In this document: piece by piece, positions 19,847 to 32,357 of the stretch
Position numbering within the stretch: the stretch's first letter is position 1
Layout of the letters: every line of letters begins with the position of its first letter
Source: Adiantum capillus-veneris
Lineage: Eukaryota > Streptophyta > Polypodiopsida > Polypodiales > Pteridaceae
Reading direction: 5' to 3'
Length of the DNA: 64,000 nucleotides
Assembly (NCBI GenBank): GCA_014529385.2
Contig: CM043971.1
Span: 92,307,340 to 92,371,339, forward strand
Position numbers and translations under genes: made by a program
Notes under the pieces: model-generated
Told to the model about the DNA's origin: nothing
The model's input: only the letters and a program-made list of their open reading frames with translations
Database searches by the model: none

Positions 19847-22446
19847 TGAGGCGGTCCAGGGTGGGCAACAAGAAGAGAGGCCTCTAAATACCCTTCGAGG
19901 CTCCCATGCTGCTCAATTGGGGCTGGGGCAAGCACAATCAGAGACAACAACAACCCACAGCCAGAAACCAAACAAGAAAAGGGGCACCACCTAGTTGTAG
20001 GTGCGAACTAGGATGCACGTGATATCTCCTTGTACTCAAACGCACAATGAGAGGGGAATGCAAGATAGCCACACACACCAAACACAAACATTCACCACGC
20101 CAAAGAGAGGTAAAGAGCACAATCAACTTGAGCAACTCAGTTTTAGCCTTAAAGACTAGATGCACACAAATCTCGATGAGAAATAGAGAGACAACACAAA
20201 ACTTGACCTTGTTGCCAATACACAAATTGTCTTAGGGTCACGGGAGCCCTCTCACCGAGCACCCTCTTACAATTGACCTTGTAGGCAAACAATTCAACAA
20301 GCCCTCAAACCACCAAGCATGAAATGGCACAACAAACTTCAAGGACAATATACCTTCAACCATTTGATTAGCCAACTTATCAAGTCAATTTGGAGAGAAG
20401 AGTCGTAGTTTCAGCATACAATTGCACCCAAAACTATGAATCTTATTTATGGACAAGAGTAGGCTACAAGCGTGGTTGCAGAGTATAGTATCACTCCACT
20501 CCTCTAGATGGCATAACTAACTTCAAGCTTCTCTATGCACCTATGTGTAGTGATGGAATAGAGCACTCACAATGCACACACTCTACACAACTAGGCTTGA
20601 AGAGTGGTGTGTTATGTGTTGAGAATGGTGTGGTGTAGTGTGATCATGTGATGATTTACAAGGGAGAGAAGGGCTCTATTTATAGGTTTTAGAAGCCCCG
20701 ATTAGGATTAGGCTTAATCAAGTTTATTTGAAGGAATAAAAGATTATGCATATTTTTATTTTTTTTAATGAGGGTGGGTCTCTCTTGTCCTTTGAGTCAC
20801 ATGGATGTGGGCTCAAGGGAAGAGAATTATTGAGGATGATAGGAGAGAGGATTGAGTGAATAATTTGGGAGTGCCTACTCTAGTAGAGGGTGCATTTTAC
20901 AATAAGGTTAGTGGTTAGTAGTTAGTAATCATCACTAAAAAATATTTACAAAATCATTCACCAAATGGTGAGATATATGATGAGAAAAGTTAGAGAAGGG
21001 ATGAGCTTGTAAAGAGAGGTTGAAGCTTTTGAGAAGTTGACATTCACCTCTTTACAGCACCGGTAGAAGAAGCGGTCAGCATGGCGAAGTAGCGCGTGTC
21101 GATGAAGCTATGTTATCTTCAAACCTTGGAAAATTCATGATAAAAGCCTTCATTTGCAGAGGTTATCCTTGGATTTTTGCTGATTTTTTGAAGTTCTTTA
21201 CAAAGCTGAAGAGAGTATGGTAATATGGACATATATGTAGAGAGAAAGGGGGACACATAGGGTGTAGAAATGGAGGATGAAGGCTATGGAGGTGTGAGAG
21301 ATGTGGCAATGGTGAAGAGGGTGAATTAGGACATGGGAGTTGCAGGTTTGGGAGTGGGAAGGAGAGGGAGGAGTGTGTGTGAAAGAGGAAAATGATAAAG
21401 TGGAAGAGGGAGTGTGGCTGCATAGCATGGGCAAACTAGGGTCCACCAATAAAATCATAGCTCACAGCTCGTAGCTCAAAAAAATATGAAAAAATTTGAG
21501 GTAAAAGTTCAGCACACGAGCTACAACTTTTGTTTGTATCACCTTTTCAAATTCGGGGAGCATGTGATCTTTAAAAATTCAACAAAACCGACTGTTTTTT
21601 CCACTGCACAAGGTCCTTGTGAGATCCTTCTTTGGATGATTCTTTTGAATACCTCCAAGAGTGAGCTCCCCATGGTGCATGCATGCATTCCACATACCCT
21701 TGACCTTATTTGGTAGGTCTATAATTGAAGATATTGTTGAGATCATGATATAAATGAATAGTACAACTAAGAAAATCAAATATTGAGGGGTCTAAAAAAT
21801 ATGTACATGTCAAATATAAATAATATAGGTGGAAAAAATATAAAGGGGTCAAAATAAATCTCTCTCATTATAAGTCTACCATAAAAAGATGAATATTTTT
21901 TGTGGTCTAATTTATGAGAGTAATAAAGAATAGATGTAGGAAGGAAAAAATCACAATAGTGAAAAAATATACACATAAATAGAACTAGTTTTTTTGGATT
22001 TTTGTTAGGATGGAGTTACACCAAAAATAAGAGAAGCTTGCATGAAATTATTTTTATATGGAATAAAGAGTACGCAAAATGGTAAGAAAAAATATGGTAA
22101 TGTTGAATCAATGTACATAGCATAAATAACACACCATAGGTAGAAATATTCAAATAAATACCAAAATAATTATGAAAAATCCTTTTATTTAGGCCCTATA
22201 TACAATGAAATATTTACACACAAATGGGCCATAATATACTTATATTTTTTATATTTTTTATATTTTTGGCTCAACTAACCCAGTGACTAGCTAATTAAGG
22301 GTTTTTAAGAAGATATGGGAAAAGTCCCCTAACTCACACACGCCTATGTACAGTGAAATGGTAGGGATAACCAAAATGTTTGAGTGATTTTGGTAGGGTG
22401 AGGTAGCTTACTATGGCAATTATGGAAAGACGAAAAACGGCTATCA
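19847..22446 (-). mobile_element. 2.6-kb TG...CA insertion, probable solo LTR
   Basis: It starts TGAGGCGG and ends GGCTATCA, and it interrupts a tandem-repeat unit precisely, leaving CTAA at 19843-19846 and 22447-22450 as a 4-bp target duplication. It has no gag or pol frame. A minus-strand TATA box (CTATAAATAG, 20676-20685) and GGGGCACCACCTAG near the left end are shared in kind with the LTR element at the window end. The best reading is a long solo LTR in minus orientation. A non-autonomous element with unseen short terminal repeats is an alternative. 21780-22430 is very AT-rich. Confidence 0.7.
20676..20685 (-). promoter_or_regulatory. TATA box of the 2.6-kb LTR-like element
   Basis: Minus strand CTATAAATAG in the context GCTTCTAAAACCTATAAATAG. 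Transcription would start near 20650 and run left towards the TG end at 19847. Confidence 0.55.
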
Positions 22447-23130
22447 CTAACTAGCATACTCACAATGCTAAACCCTTAAATTTTGTGCTAACCATCATAC
22501 TCCGTAAGATCACTAGGCATGCTAACTAGCATACGCTTAATGCTAAACCCTGAATATTGTGATAGCCAGCATACTCTGTAGGATCACTAGGAATGCTATC
22601 TAGCATACTCATCATGCTAAATCTTGAATATTGTGCTAACCAGCATACTGTGTATAAGATCACTAGGCATGCTAGCTAGCATACTCATGTAATGCTGAAC
22701 CCTGAATATTGTGCTAACCAACACACTCTGTAAGATCAGTAGGCATGATAACTAGCATACCATTAATGCTAAACCCTAAAAATTGTGCTAACCAACATAC
22801 TCTGTAAGATCACTAGGCATGCTAACTAGCATACTCATAAAGCTAAATCTTGAATATTGTGCTAACCATCATACTCTGTAAGGTGCTAACTAGCATACCA
22901 TTAATTCTAAACCCTGAATATTGTGCTAACCAACATATTCTGTAAGATCCCTAGGCATGCTAACTAGCATACTCATAAAGCTACTTGTGCTAACCAACAT
23001 ACTCTGTAAGATCACCAGGTATGCTAACTAGCATAATCGTAAAGCTAAACCCTGAATATTGTGCTAACCAACAGATTCTGTAAGATCACTAGGCATGCTA
23101 AATAGCATATCATAAAGCTAAACAACATAC
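22447..23130. repeat. 74-bp tandem repeat, right block (9 units)
   Basis: Units begin at about 22488, 22562, 22636, 22714, 22788, 22862, 22926, 22990 and 23064. Most steps are 74 bp, with two 64-bp steps from internal deletions. The partial unit 22447-22487 completes the unit broken at 19846, showing the two blocks were once one array. The array fades out after 23130. Confidence 0.93.
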
Positions 23131-23229
23131 CCAACAAAGTAATAATGATAACTGCCATAAACCTTGTATCAAACAACATACTTAGAATGCTACTGAGCAT
23201 AATGAGCATGATAATAGTTATTATACATG

Positions 23230-23950
23230 CAATGCAATAAGTTATGGCACAAGTATTTGATTGATCACATGAGGCTCGTCTAGGAGGTGCACATGGTGTT
23301 TTATGTAGCTTTTCCTCCCCCCTCGCTTTTGACAAACATCCTTCTTGTTGGGTGAAACAACAGGAGTCTCCTCTCTCCAAAAGATGTAGACCAATTCTTT
23401 AATTTCATATGTGATAGGGCTATGACGGTGTTGCTTGTGACATGCAGCCAAGGAAAATAATCAAGCAAGGACACCAGGATTCTCCCACCGTGATTTTTCA
23501 TTGAACAAGGTGCGACAACTGACTTTTAGGACCTTGGAGTTTTTGAAATAGACATGTTCTCCTTTGAATTCAACAACATCTACAATGTTGCATTCTTCAA
23601 AAATAGCTCCTCATTAGAGCTTGGCTACTTGACGGTAGCAAGTGTATTGCGAACATTGGAGACAATTGCCATCTGTACAACAACGTCTGATGATTGACCA
23701 TGGATTTCCCAAATATGTGGATGGTTAGCAACAAGACTTCAGATTTCCAACTTTGTTTTTGTAATGAAACCTTGTGTCCTGCACTTGAAAGCACTCGCAA
23801 TCTGAAAAGCAATTTTGTTTTTCTCCTCATCGTTGACGGCATGATCTCCTCGGTCAACTTTCATCCATTGGTTTTTTCAATTTTTGGTCTTTATTTCTCT
23901 CTCGTATTTTTTGATAACCAAAGTAGCCGGATCCTTTAAGTTGCAATTCA
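23230..23950 (-). pseudogene. exon-like remnant, unknown protein
   Basis: Minus-strand frames at 23242-23451 and 23597-23857 have ordinary protein composition. One contains VYIFWREETPVVSPNKKDVC, with HKQHRHS before it. I have an impression of similarity to uncharacterised plant and animal proteins that also carry the Cys-rich block seen at 4157-4409, but I cannot name a family. Several stops interrupt the reading, so it is broken or multi-exonic. Function unknown. Confidence 0.35.
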
Positions 23951-24456
<506 letters not shown>

Positions 24457-24839
24457 CATCCAGTACCCCACTTCCTCTTGGGTAACCAAAAATTGGAAAG
24501 GGTCACGGAGGGAACTAATCAAGTAATGTTTTTTAAAAACATTCCAAATTTAAACAATCTCACTTGCCCTTTTGTCTTCAGCAAATGCTAACACGCACAA
24601 CTAACTAGCACTATCTGGGACAACCATTTCAGTGACACGCTAACATGCTTTTACCCCATTGGCTTAAATCTACATTTTCTTTAGGGGGCTACATGTAAGA
24701 GAAAGGGGCATTTATTGTCTATATACAAACATGTTAGAAGGAGGAGACTCTTGTTACGAATATGCCTTACAACTAATGTGTTTGATTTTTTTTTTGTGCT
24801 TCTTATGTATGCATATAATTCTTTTTTTTTTTCAATATC

Positions 24840-25136
24840 CAGATGACATAAAAAGAGAGTGGATGACCATTGGAAAGAAATCACACCTAAAAATCAATGA
24901 GTATTGTGAAAAGAAATTAGTAGAAATATCAAATTTGAAATCCATGTCAAATAAGATTTTATATGTATGGGAAGGCAATCATAGGACTATTTCTTGGGTT
25001 GCTACCATTATAGATCGCTTCTCAAAAATAAAGGAGAAGCATTGCAAAGGTTTATGCATAGTCATCGATCCTTCAAAAGTCTCAGAGATTGCACTTGTTT
25101 CAAGATTAACATTGTTCTATTTTCGTTTCCTTGGAT
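24840..25136 (+). CDS. exon-like frame, unknown protein
   Basis: A poly-T stretch and CAATATCCAG end at 24841, a good plant 3' splice site, and an open frame follows (DDIKREWMTIGKKSHLKIN, later EGNHRTISWVATIIDRF and CIVIDPSKVSEIAL). The composition is that of a real protein with a mixed alpha/beta pattern. No family was recognised. The frame ends with a stop at 25136-25138. The preceding hydrophobic residues in the longer frame (from 24731) look like intron translation and were excluded. Confidence 0.4.
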
Positions 25137-25217
25137 AACGATATGAGTGACTAGATGCTATTTGGCAGAGTTGCTTTATGATGTAAGTTGCTTCCTTAGT
25201 TATGATTTATTAGTTTC

Positions 25218-25481
25218 TTGCCAAGATATTATTGGTGCTTTGTCATGAACCAAGTGAAAATGACAAAAGAGTTTCACACACAAATGCATCCACTAAGGCT
25301 ATCACTTTCTGATGAAGAGCTCAAAAAGGAAGAGGAGAAGGTCATGAATGATCTCTTCAATAAGTGCGTGGATAGAGTCGACAAGTTCTATTGCAAACTC
25401 TATTCTTATGGATTGCATATTGATGTTTGGTGTCTCTCAAAGTCAACTTTGTATTTGTTGTTAGATTTTAAACATTGTTGA
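25218..25481 (+). CDS. second exon-like frame, unknown protein
   Basis: About 80 bp after the previous frame, KMTKEFHTQMHPLRLSLSD, then EELKKEEEKVMNDLFNKC and VDRVDKFYCKLYSYGL, reads as a helical, charged segment. It may be the next exon of the same gene. No domain was recognised, and the last residues before the stop look intronic. I cannot say whether the gene is alive. Confidence 0.35.
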   Translation: MPRYYWCFVMNQVKMTKEFHTQMHPLRLSLSDEELKKEEEKVMNDLFNKCVDRVDKFYCKLYSYGLHIDVWCLSKSTLYLLLDFKHC

Positions 25482-26579
25482 TCCTTATCTTGGGGATGTA
25501 TGGATGACACAGGTGTTAGCCTTGAACTAGGGTCCAATTCTTGAACATCTATTGAGAAGATGAACATGATAGTCAAGAATCAAGCTAGTGCGATATAGAG
25601 ATGTTTTGGCTTTTATTGCTGGAAAAGAAAACAAGTTGACAAAGGTGGCCTACGGATTCCAAAAACGAGATCATACATTTAAACTATATTTCTCTATATA
25701 AAACTTTGTTTTTTAACATTGTTTTTTTGTTTGCATCGTTGGTGATATGAATGGTATGGACTGTGTTCTTTCAGGTGGTTGCATAGGAAGAGTATTTTGG
25801 TCAAGTTGTAGACGTAGCTTCTACACTTCTATTGGATTTTTTAAACTAGTGAGTGATTTTATTTAACAAGAGTTAGCATCACATGGTTCCTTTTTATTGT
25901 GCATTCATGTACCGGTGTCCTTGCTTTTGTATTTTTTGATATTACTATGGATCATGCTTTATTTATCAGATGTGATTTTCATTGCATAATATTTGTGTTT
26001 GACTTTAGCAGAGGATTATTGACCATATGTTCTCTTTTTTTTGAAAGTTTTTTGCCGATATATGCGGAGGAGACGGCTGCTAGAACCATGGCTATTAACA
26101 CAAGGTACAATTATGGCATTTGAGAGGAGCATCATAGACTTACTAATTTCATTGACAATGAGTGCAATTACTTGTAGTTATGGGCTCCATGGTGTCACAC
26201 CAAAAATCTTTGTTTGTTATGTGCTTCTTTTGGAAATTCTTACCTTAGTACAACTTGATACATATGTAACTTGTTTAAGAAGGCTTTGGGCATTTTTCAA
26301 AAGGGATTCTACTCATATGAAAAAATTGTTTGTTCATGTTTTGGCTAGTTGAGAATATAACAAGTAATGTGTGAGAAGTTGATTAATCTACGCACACAAT
26401 GGCACTAAAGTTATTTATGTATATAAAACTTTTATTATTATGTCTAAACATTGGATCTAAATAACTAATACGATATGAATAACTTGCAAAAAAGGTTAAT
26501 ATTAATGCCTGTATTAACCTCCATCTTCATTCATTTGCTCGGATTTTAGTTCGCTCAAAAAATCTTGCTCGACGCACGG
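25482..26579. other. unassigned AT-rich DNA
   Basis: Short open frames only. TTCTTTCAG at about 25766-25774 could be a 3' splice site for a further exon, but the following frame is short. This DNA is the left flank of element E, and its last bases ACGG (26576-26579) are the target duplication. Confidence 0.4.
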
Positions 26580-27713
26580 TGTTAGGAGTTTTTTGGAAGA
26601 AGTGATTGTACATATGTATATACACATGCATAGTGCATCGAATAAAGGATTGCCCATTTTCGAGAGCCAGGTGGTTACGTGGGGCCCACATGTGTACAGG
26701 TAGGACAACGTGTACATAGTACATCGATTTTCATTATCACCAGTACCACTGTGTATTTTCTATAATAATGAGGAGTTGGTAGCGCATAAAACTTCTCGAG
26801 GAAGCTATCCGCGGGCGCACACCATGAGGTAAGCAGGTGCGTTAGATGACATCCAGTGGCGTCAAGAGGTCGAATGGGGTCAAGACTTGCATGTGGATAA
26901 GTAAGAACACAACATGGGTGTTTTATTGTGATAATTATGCAAAAAGGTCATCATGAGAACTGTATTTGGGGGCCACTTCACGTGATTGCGGGATGCATTA
27001 TTGGTAAAAGTTGAGTGCCAGGTGTGCGGATGGATGTAGAAGAGTGACAAAAATGCACTATGTGGCCATTTTTTGGCATCTTCGGGGTCCATTTGAGGCC
27101 AATCAAAAGGCCATAGGTGCCTAAGGGATAAAGTGAATTATGGACACTGAAAAACCAGAGACAAGACTGGACAAAATGTGAAGAGAGGAGGACGAACAAC
27201 CGCAACTGACTTTTTGCTATTTTTGGAGCCTGTTTTGGCCATAAACTGCTCATCCGAGGTCAGATCTGAGCACTTTGCTATTGTAGACTGGGGTTTTGGG
27301 CTACTCAGGACGCAATGGCGCTGCCCATTTTGCCAAATTCCTCACTTTTTCCTGCTGTTTTGGCTGTGTAAGTTTCTCCTGTGAGCGAAGTCTCTGCTCC
27401 AATTTGTGATTGTATCTGGCATATTTCATCCATATTGTGTGAGCTATTTGCCCCATTGGTGTTGGCCCAAGCTCAATTGTATCTAGTCATCACTTCCTCT
27501 TTTGAGTTGAGTTTTTTGGGTGTGTGTGTGTGTGCCTCTGTGTTGAGTGGGCAAATGAATAGTCTCTCTCCTCTCACTCCATCGATGTGTTCCCTGTCTC
27601 GGCTAGGTGGGTTGAGTAGGCCGAGTGGTGCCCCATAGTGTGTGTGTGTATCATCCCAAGAGTGTGTGTCGGGTGATTATAGAGGCGTTGTGTGTGTTTC
27701 CATCCCACTCACA
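26580..27713 (+). repeat. element E 5' LTR (1134 bp)
   Basis: TGTTAGGAGTT at the start and CACTCACA at the end. It is highly similar to 34072-35205. A short GT tract near 27637-27650 corresponds to a much longer (GT)15 in the other LTR, offset by small deletions elsewhere. Confidence 0.95.
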
Positions 27714-27719
27714 TTCTTT

Positions 27720-27737
27720 TGGCACCCCCACGGAGGA
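27720..27737 (+). other. element E candidate primer binding site
   Basis: TGGCACCCCCACGGAGGA begins six bases after the LTR. It has the obligatory TGG start but I could not match it with certainty to a tRNA. It agrees at 13 of 18 positions with the element D site. Confidence 0.45.
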
Positions 27738-28700
27738 TCTTCTTCGAGTACCTTCAGCTTCGGGATTACAGGTTGCAGATTGCAGACTACAGGTTAGAGG
27801 TTACAGGTTATAGGTTACAAGTACATGTACATGTGATTCACACAGGTACAAGTAGCTGGAGTAGAGTGATACACTAGCAAGTGGAAGTCACTTGCAGTTG
27901 CCATGGGTATGCATCATTGGGTGCCTGTTTGAGCGCATTGTCTTGTATTGTACGTTGCTTGTGGATACTGCCATTGTACGCCTTTGTGGAGCCATACTTG
28001 GTCTTATTTGGCAGTCCCAGCCATTTCTGAGACTTGGTCTGGAAGATAGTCATTTCTGAAACTTGACTATACGAGATTTGCATAAGCTTTCATAAGAGGG
28101 TCAATAGCGTGAGGTTTTATTTGAGCTGGGGGATTCTCAAAATGTGAGATCCTTTTGGTGATATATGTAGCTGGAGCACCGTTTTCATGACCTCACCATA
28201 GGCTATGTATTAGTGATTCCTACTTGATGCTCGGGTTCTATTGTTGGCAAGTTATGCATACATATACATTCTATATTTTGGGTTCTTATTGCTCTACTTT
28301 TGGGGAAACTCTGCCAAAAATTCTCCAAGTTGTGATGGCTGGTTTTTTGGTCTTTTGAGCCATTTATGTTGTTATGCTGTTGAAATTTTGGCAAAATCAG
28401 AGGATAAGTTAGGTGTACCTTCTTGGGAGCTGCATGGTTGGATTTAATGGATGATCAAAACGGCCTCAATTGACTCCTTTTCATTTAACACAAAGAATCC
28501 AGATAAATGTTAATGTGTCCAGGAAGAATTTTTTCCAACAGCGCCGCATAGTCTTTATGTTCGGGCCAAGAAGATTAAGAGAGATACTATAATCCCCTTT
28601 GCTTGTTGTAATTCCAATGATTAACTATGAAAACTCATTTGATGTGCATGTGTTTGTCCTTATCTAAAGACGAGCTCCATTGAAGTTTTTGGGCATTGAG
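27738..28700 (+). other. element E leader
   Basis: Noncoding leader between primer site and gag. It starts with a short run of degenerate TACAGGTTA-type repeats (27767-27822). Open frames in it are short, and no protein was recognised. Confidence 0.6.
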
Positions 28701-28739
28701 TCAGTAAAAAGTTTGGGTTCTTGCACATGTTTTAGAAGG

Positions 28740-29700
28740 GGTTCTCAAAGCATTAAAACTTGGGTAGCCATGGCTTTCTCTTATCCGAAATTTCAAGGAA
28801 GAAGTGATAAATATGTGGAAGACTTTTGGAAAAGATGGAGGTTTCCTGCATTAGCAATCAGATTCACGATCCTGCACAGATGTTACGTCTCTCCAAATTT
28901 GTTTGACGAGTGATGCATGAGTTTGGTTTAAAGCATTTGAAGAGGAGTTGCGTGCGGCTGATCCACCTGTGAGATTAAGTTGGGACAATCTAAGACATGG
29001 ATTGGAAGTGGAGTTTGTGAAGACAGAAGATCCTGACCAAGTGTGGCAAGAAGTACAGGGTTTGGTGCAAAGGGAAGGTGAGCCGGTAGATGCATACATA
29101 TGTAATTTTTCAATGGCATGGGAGAGGATGTGCAAGGCCTTAGCACCATAGGTACCCCCACTTGACATGATGAAGAAGGACAGGTTCTTGGCTGCTCTTT
29201 GGGAGAATATACATTGGAGAGGATCTAAAGAAGCCTAGGACATATGAAGATGCACTAAAGGTAGCGAGGAACAAAGAGTGGAAGCTGAGAAGAATGAGTT
29301 TGCTAGGCTTCGCCCAGGAGGTCTGAGTTTCAGCCTATGGATTCTTTGCAAGGTCACATGCTAGGGGTTCATCATGAACTAATGGTTTCTGTTACTCCTT
29401 AGGTTATGCCAGTAGTGGTCACTACAACAGTGCAAGATGATGGGCTAAGGCAAGACATGAGGCAAGTGGTAGATTTACTGAAGAATCAGCCTAAACATGC
29501 TAGGTAATGTGGAAATAATCGAGGTCGGGAGAGGTTTGCAAATCAGCCAGGAGGTGAAGAAAGACCCAAGAATGGTGTTGGACAAAAAAATGGTAGAATC
29601 TGGAGGCAGACACCCACGTGTTATAATTGTGGAGAGTTGGGCCACATGAGCTGGCAATGTGATAAGCCACCAAGGATGGGGAGAGACTTGTATCCATTGC
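28740..29700 (+). pseudogene. element E gag with zinc knuckle
   Basis: The frame around 28770-28913 reads AFSYPKFQGRSDKYVEDFW, a capsid start; 28948-29151 reads LSWDNLRHGLEVEFVK and EPVDAYICNF, a retrotransposon gag-like capsid end. A perfect CX2CX4HX4C zinc knuckle (CYNCGELGHMSWQC) lies at 29619-29660. Gag forms the particle and binds element RNA. Stops at about 28913, 29151 and 29507 break the frame. Confidence 0.8.
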
Positions 29701-30040
29701 CAAGGTAGGTGCTAACTAGGTCAAATGATTATGGCATTGAAATTAAGGGAGAAGAAGGAACCAGTGGATTAACCCAAGAGGAACAGGGAAAGACAAAAGT
29801 GATAAATGTGGTCACCTTAGAGAAGGCAGCAAAGCTGGAGGATACATTAGTGATGCCTATTGGGAAGAGGAACACACAGGATAAGTAAGGAAGAAGTACC
29901 CAGGTCCTAGTAAGAAGTAGGGAAAGAGCCATGAAGACGAGGATGTCAAGGCCAAGAGGAAAAGAAGGGCTCGTCGCAAGTTTCATGTTTCAGATTTTCC
30001 ACTAGGAGATGGGCAATTAAGATATGACCTGAAGGAAGAT

Positions 30041-30883
30041 TTGACAAGCAGGAAAGCAAATGCTACTTTTGGGCAGCTTATAGAGATGGTGCCTAAGCTA
30101 AAGCGACAATGGAAGAGGATGGTTAACCCAATGGAGAAAGAACCAGAGAGAGGTTCAATGAAGGTGTTGGCGATCGATGAGCTACCATACATTTTCCCAA
30201 TAGTAGATGTGTGGCACAAAAGAAGAAATCTAGGACAAGGTTATGTGGATGGTGGAGCCCAAATATGTGTCATAACACACTCATGCGTTGAGAAGATGGG
30301 TCTTACAGTGACTGGGGTGTCAGGCTTTCGGATCAAATTGACAAACCATCAGAAAGTAAAATGTTTGGGTGTTGTAAAGATCTTAGAAGTGGAGGCGTAT
30401 GATGCAAAGGTAGTGGTTGATTTTCATGTGATGGCAGTGGGGTTGGGAGCATATCCTATTATACTGGGCAGACCATGGTTATGTGCAGTGGAAGCTATTC
30501 AAGATTGGAGACGTGGTACGATTAGCCTCTATGGAAAGACAGGTGCCAAGAAGCTATTTAATATGGACACAAGGAAAGTATTGGAAGAGCGTTATGAAGA
30601 TGAGGATGAGTCTAGTGATGAAGACTATTCCACAGTGTTTGACGAGGACAATGATAGTACTACTAGCAGTGATGAGGATATTGATGTTGCATTTCTTCTG
30701 ATGGACAAAGAAATCCATGAGTCTGGTTTAGTTGCATTTGCAAATGAGATTGAATATGAAAGTGAAGGGCCTTATGAAGTGATTGAAGGGCTGATGCAAA
30801 CCAAGGTTGAATTGTCAAAGAAGCAGGAATTGATGACACAAATGATCAGTGGAGACCTCTTAGCTATGGAGAAGGAGGTATAA
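30041..30883 (+). pseudogene. element E protease
   Basis: A 280-residue frame. Residues 69-73 are VDGGA, the position of the retropepsin D-S/T-G-A, so Ser/Thr is Gly as in some gypsy proteases. PIILGRPWL at about residues 145-153 is the second conserved turn. The C-terminal third is very acidic (EDEDESSDEDY and more), a linker to RT. It starts at the first Met but certainly continues upstream in gag-pol. It is intact as an ORF, the longest in element E. Confidence 0.82.
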
Positions 30884-30964
30884 TTGCACATGCTGCTGGC
30901 TAGTTTCCCTGATTTGTTCATTACTTCATATGAATAGATTAGAGGGTTCAAAGGAGAAGATGCG

Positions 30965-31228
30965 TATAGAGTTGAAAGAAGATGCTAACCATTGCGGCAA
31001 AGGCTAAGAAGGATGGGTCAAGAGAAAATGGAAGCCTTGCGGGAAGACGTGGGCAAGTTATTGAAGGCAGGGTTCATAGTCCCAGTGGAGACCACATATA
31101 GAGTTGAAAGAAGATGCTAACCATTGCGGCAAAGGCTAAGAAGGATGGGTCAAGAGCAAATGGAAGCCTTGCGGGAAGACGTGGACAAGTTATTGAAGGC
31201 AGGGTTCATAGTCCCAGTGGAGACCACA
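30965..31228 (+). repeat. 132-bp tandem duplication in pol
   Basis: 30965-31096 and 31097-31228 are near-identical direct copies (TATAGAGTTGAAAGAAGATG at each start). 132 bp is 44 codons, so the duplication keeps frame. It repeats the N-terminal RT segment that ends in LLKAGFIVPVE. Confidence 0.93.
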
Positions 31229-31870
31229 TAATGGGTGAGTCCAACAGTAGTCAGCCCAAAGAAGGATGGAAAGTGGAGTATTTGTGTAGATTTAAAACCC
31301 TTAAATGCAGCCACTAAGAAGAACCCATACCCTCTTCCATTCATTGATCAGATCTTGGATTCAGTGGAATGTTATGAGAGGTACATTGTGTGAGATGGTT
31401 TTTCAAGCTATTTTCAATTGAAGCTTGCTTTTAAAGACCGAACAAAGACAACTCTCATTACACCATGGGGTTGTTATTGCTACACGATATTGCCACTTGG
31501 GTTAACAAATGGACTATCTTTATATCAAGAGAGAGAAAATTGGGTATTGGCACCATTCATTGGTAGTTGTGTTAAAGCTTTTATGGACGACTTCTGGGCC
31601 TACAAAAGTAGGGTTGAACATCATGAGAAGCTGCAGATCGTATTGGCTCGATATGATGAATGTGGAGGACAACTAAATCCAAAGAAATGTCATCTAGCAC
31701 AGCCAAGAGTGAATTTATTGGGCCACATGGTGTCAAAAAATGGCATTGAGGCTGATCCAGAAAAGATTAAGTCTATTATTCTTCTTCCATCACCTAAAAG
31801 TACAAAGCAATTGGCAACCTTTATACACAAACTAAAGTACATGGCGCGGTTTATTCCATTGTCTTTGTAG
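31150..31870 (+). pseudogene. element E reverse transcriptase
   Basis: Readable landmarks are LLKAGFIVPVE, WVSPTVVSPKKDGKWSICVD after an in-frame TAA at about 31229-31231, NPYPLPFIDQILDS, SSYFQLKLAFKDRTKT after a TGA near 31390, LPLGLTNG, and the catalytic box FMDD at 31580-31591 (YxDD with F). GHMVSKNGIEADPEKI follows. At least three stops plus the upstream duplication make it inactive. Confidence 0.87.
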
Positions 31871-31879
31871 CTCCTTTAT

Positions 31880-32230
31880 CCATTATAACAAGTGGCAAAG
31901 CATGATCCATTGCAATGGGATGACAAGTGTGAAGAAGTGTTTCAAGAGGTGAAAGAGGTGTTAGGGGGGTTGTTAGCCATGCACGCTCCTGATTGGGAGC
32001 AAGTGTTTTATGTAAATCCATCAGTAGGGGATGATGCCATTGGAGACATGCTATTGCAAAAGGGGAAGGGCAACCATTATATGAGGCCAGTGTATTGTGC
32101 AAGCCAAGTGAAGCTGGTAGTAGAGAGAAAATTCTCGGAAATGGAGCTAACGATGGCCAATGTAATATTTGCTTGTTGACGATTTCGTTATTACTTGCTA
32201 CCACGAACTTTTGTTTTCTTAACGAGTTAT
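31880..32230 (+). pseudogene. element E first RNase H
   Basis: The frame at 31892-32179 reads KHDPLQWDDKCEEVFQEVK, then LAMHAPDWEQVFYVNPSVGDDAIGDML and YCASQVKLVVERKFSEME. These are the RT connection and the retroviral-type RNase H with its first Asp changed (FYVNPS, where F-V-D-x-S is usual). Stops at 31869 and 32177 bound it. Confidence 0.8.
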
Positions 32231-32357
32231 GCCTTTTTTCCACAATTAATTAATGGCACTAACATGTCAAATGTGGTCAAGAAATGGGTAATTGGGTTGC
32301 AAGAGTTTGAGTTCTCTTTTTTAGTGGAAGATAGTACAAGAGCTACCCTAGGCTGAT

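Noticed and set aside
21163-21458. Ser/Pro/His-rich minus-strand frames as a cell-wall-type protein
   Set aside because: Low-complexity antisense of a GA/GGA-rich stretch inside the TG...CA insertion; two overlapping frames are both open.
19354-23130. CRISPR-like array of direct repeats
   Set aside because: The whole 74-bp unit is repeated, there are no unique spacers, and the context is a plant genome. It is a minisatellite.
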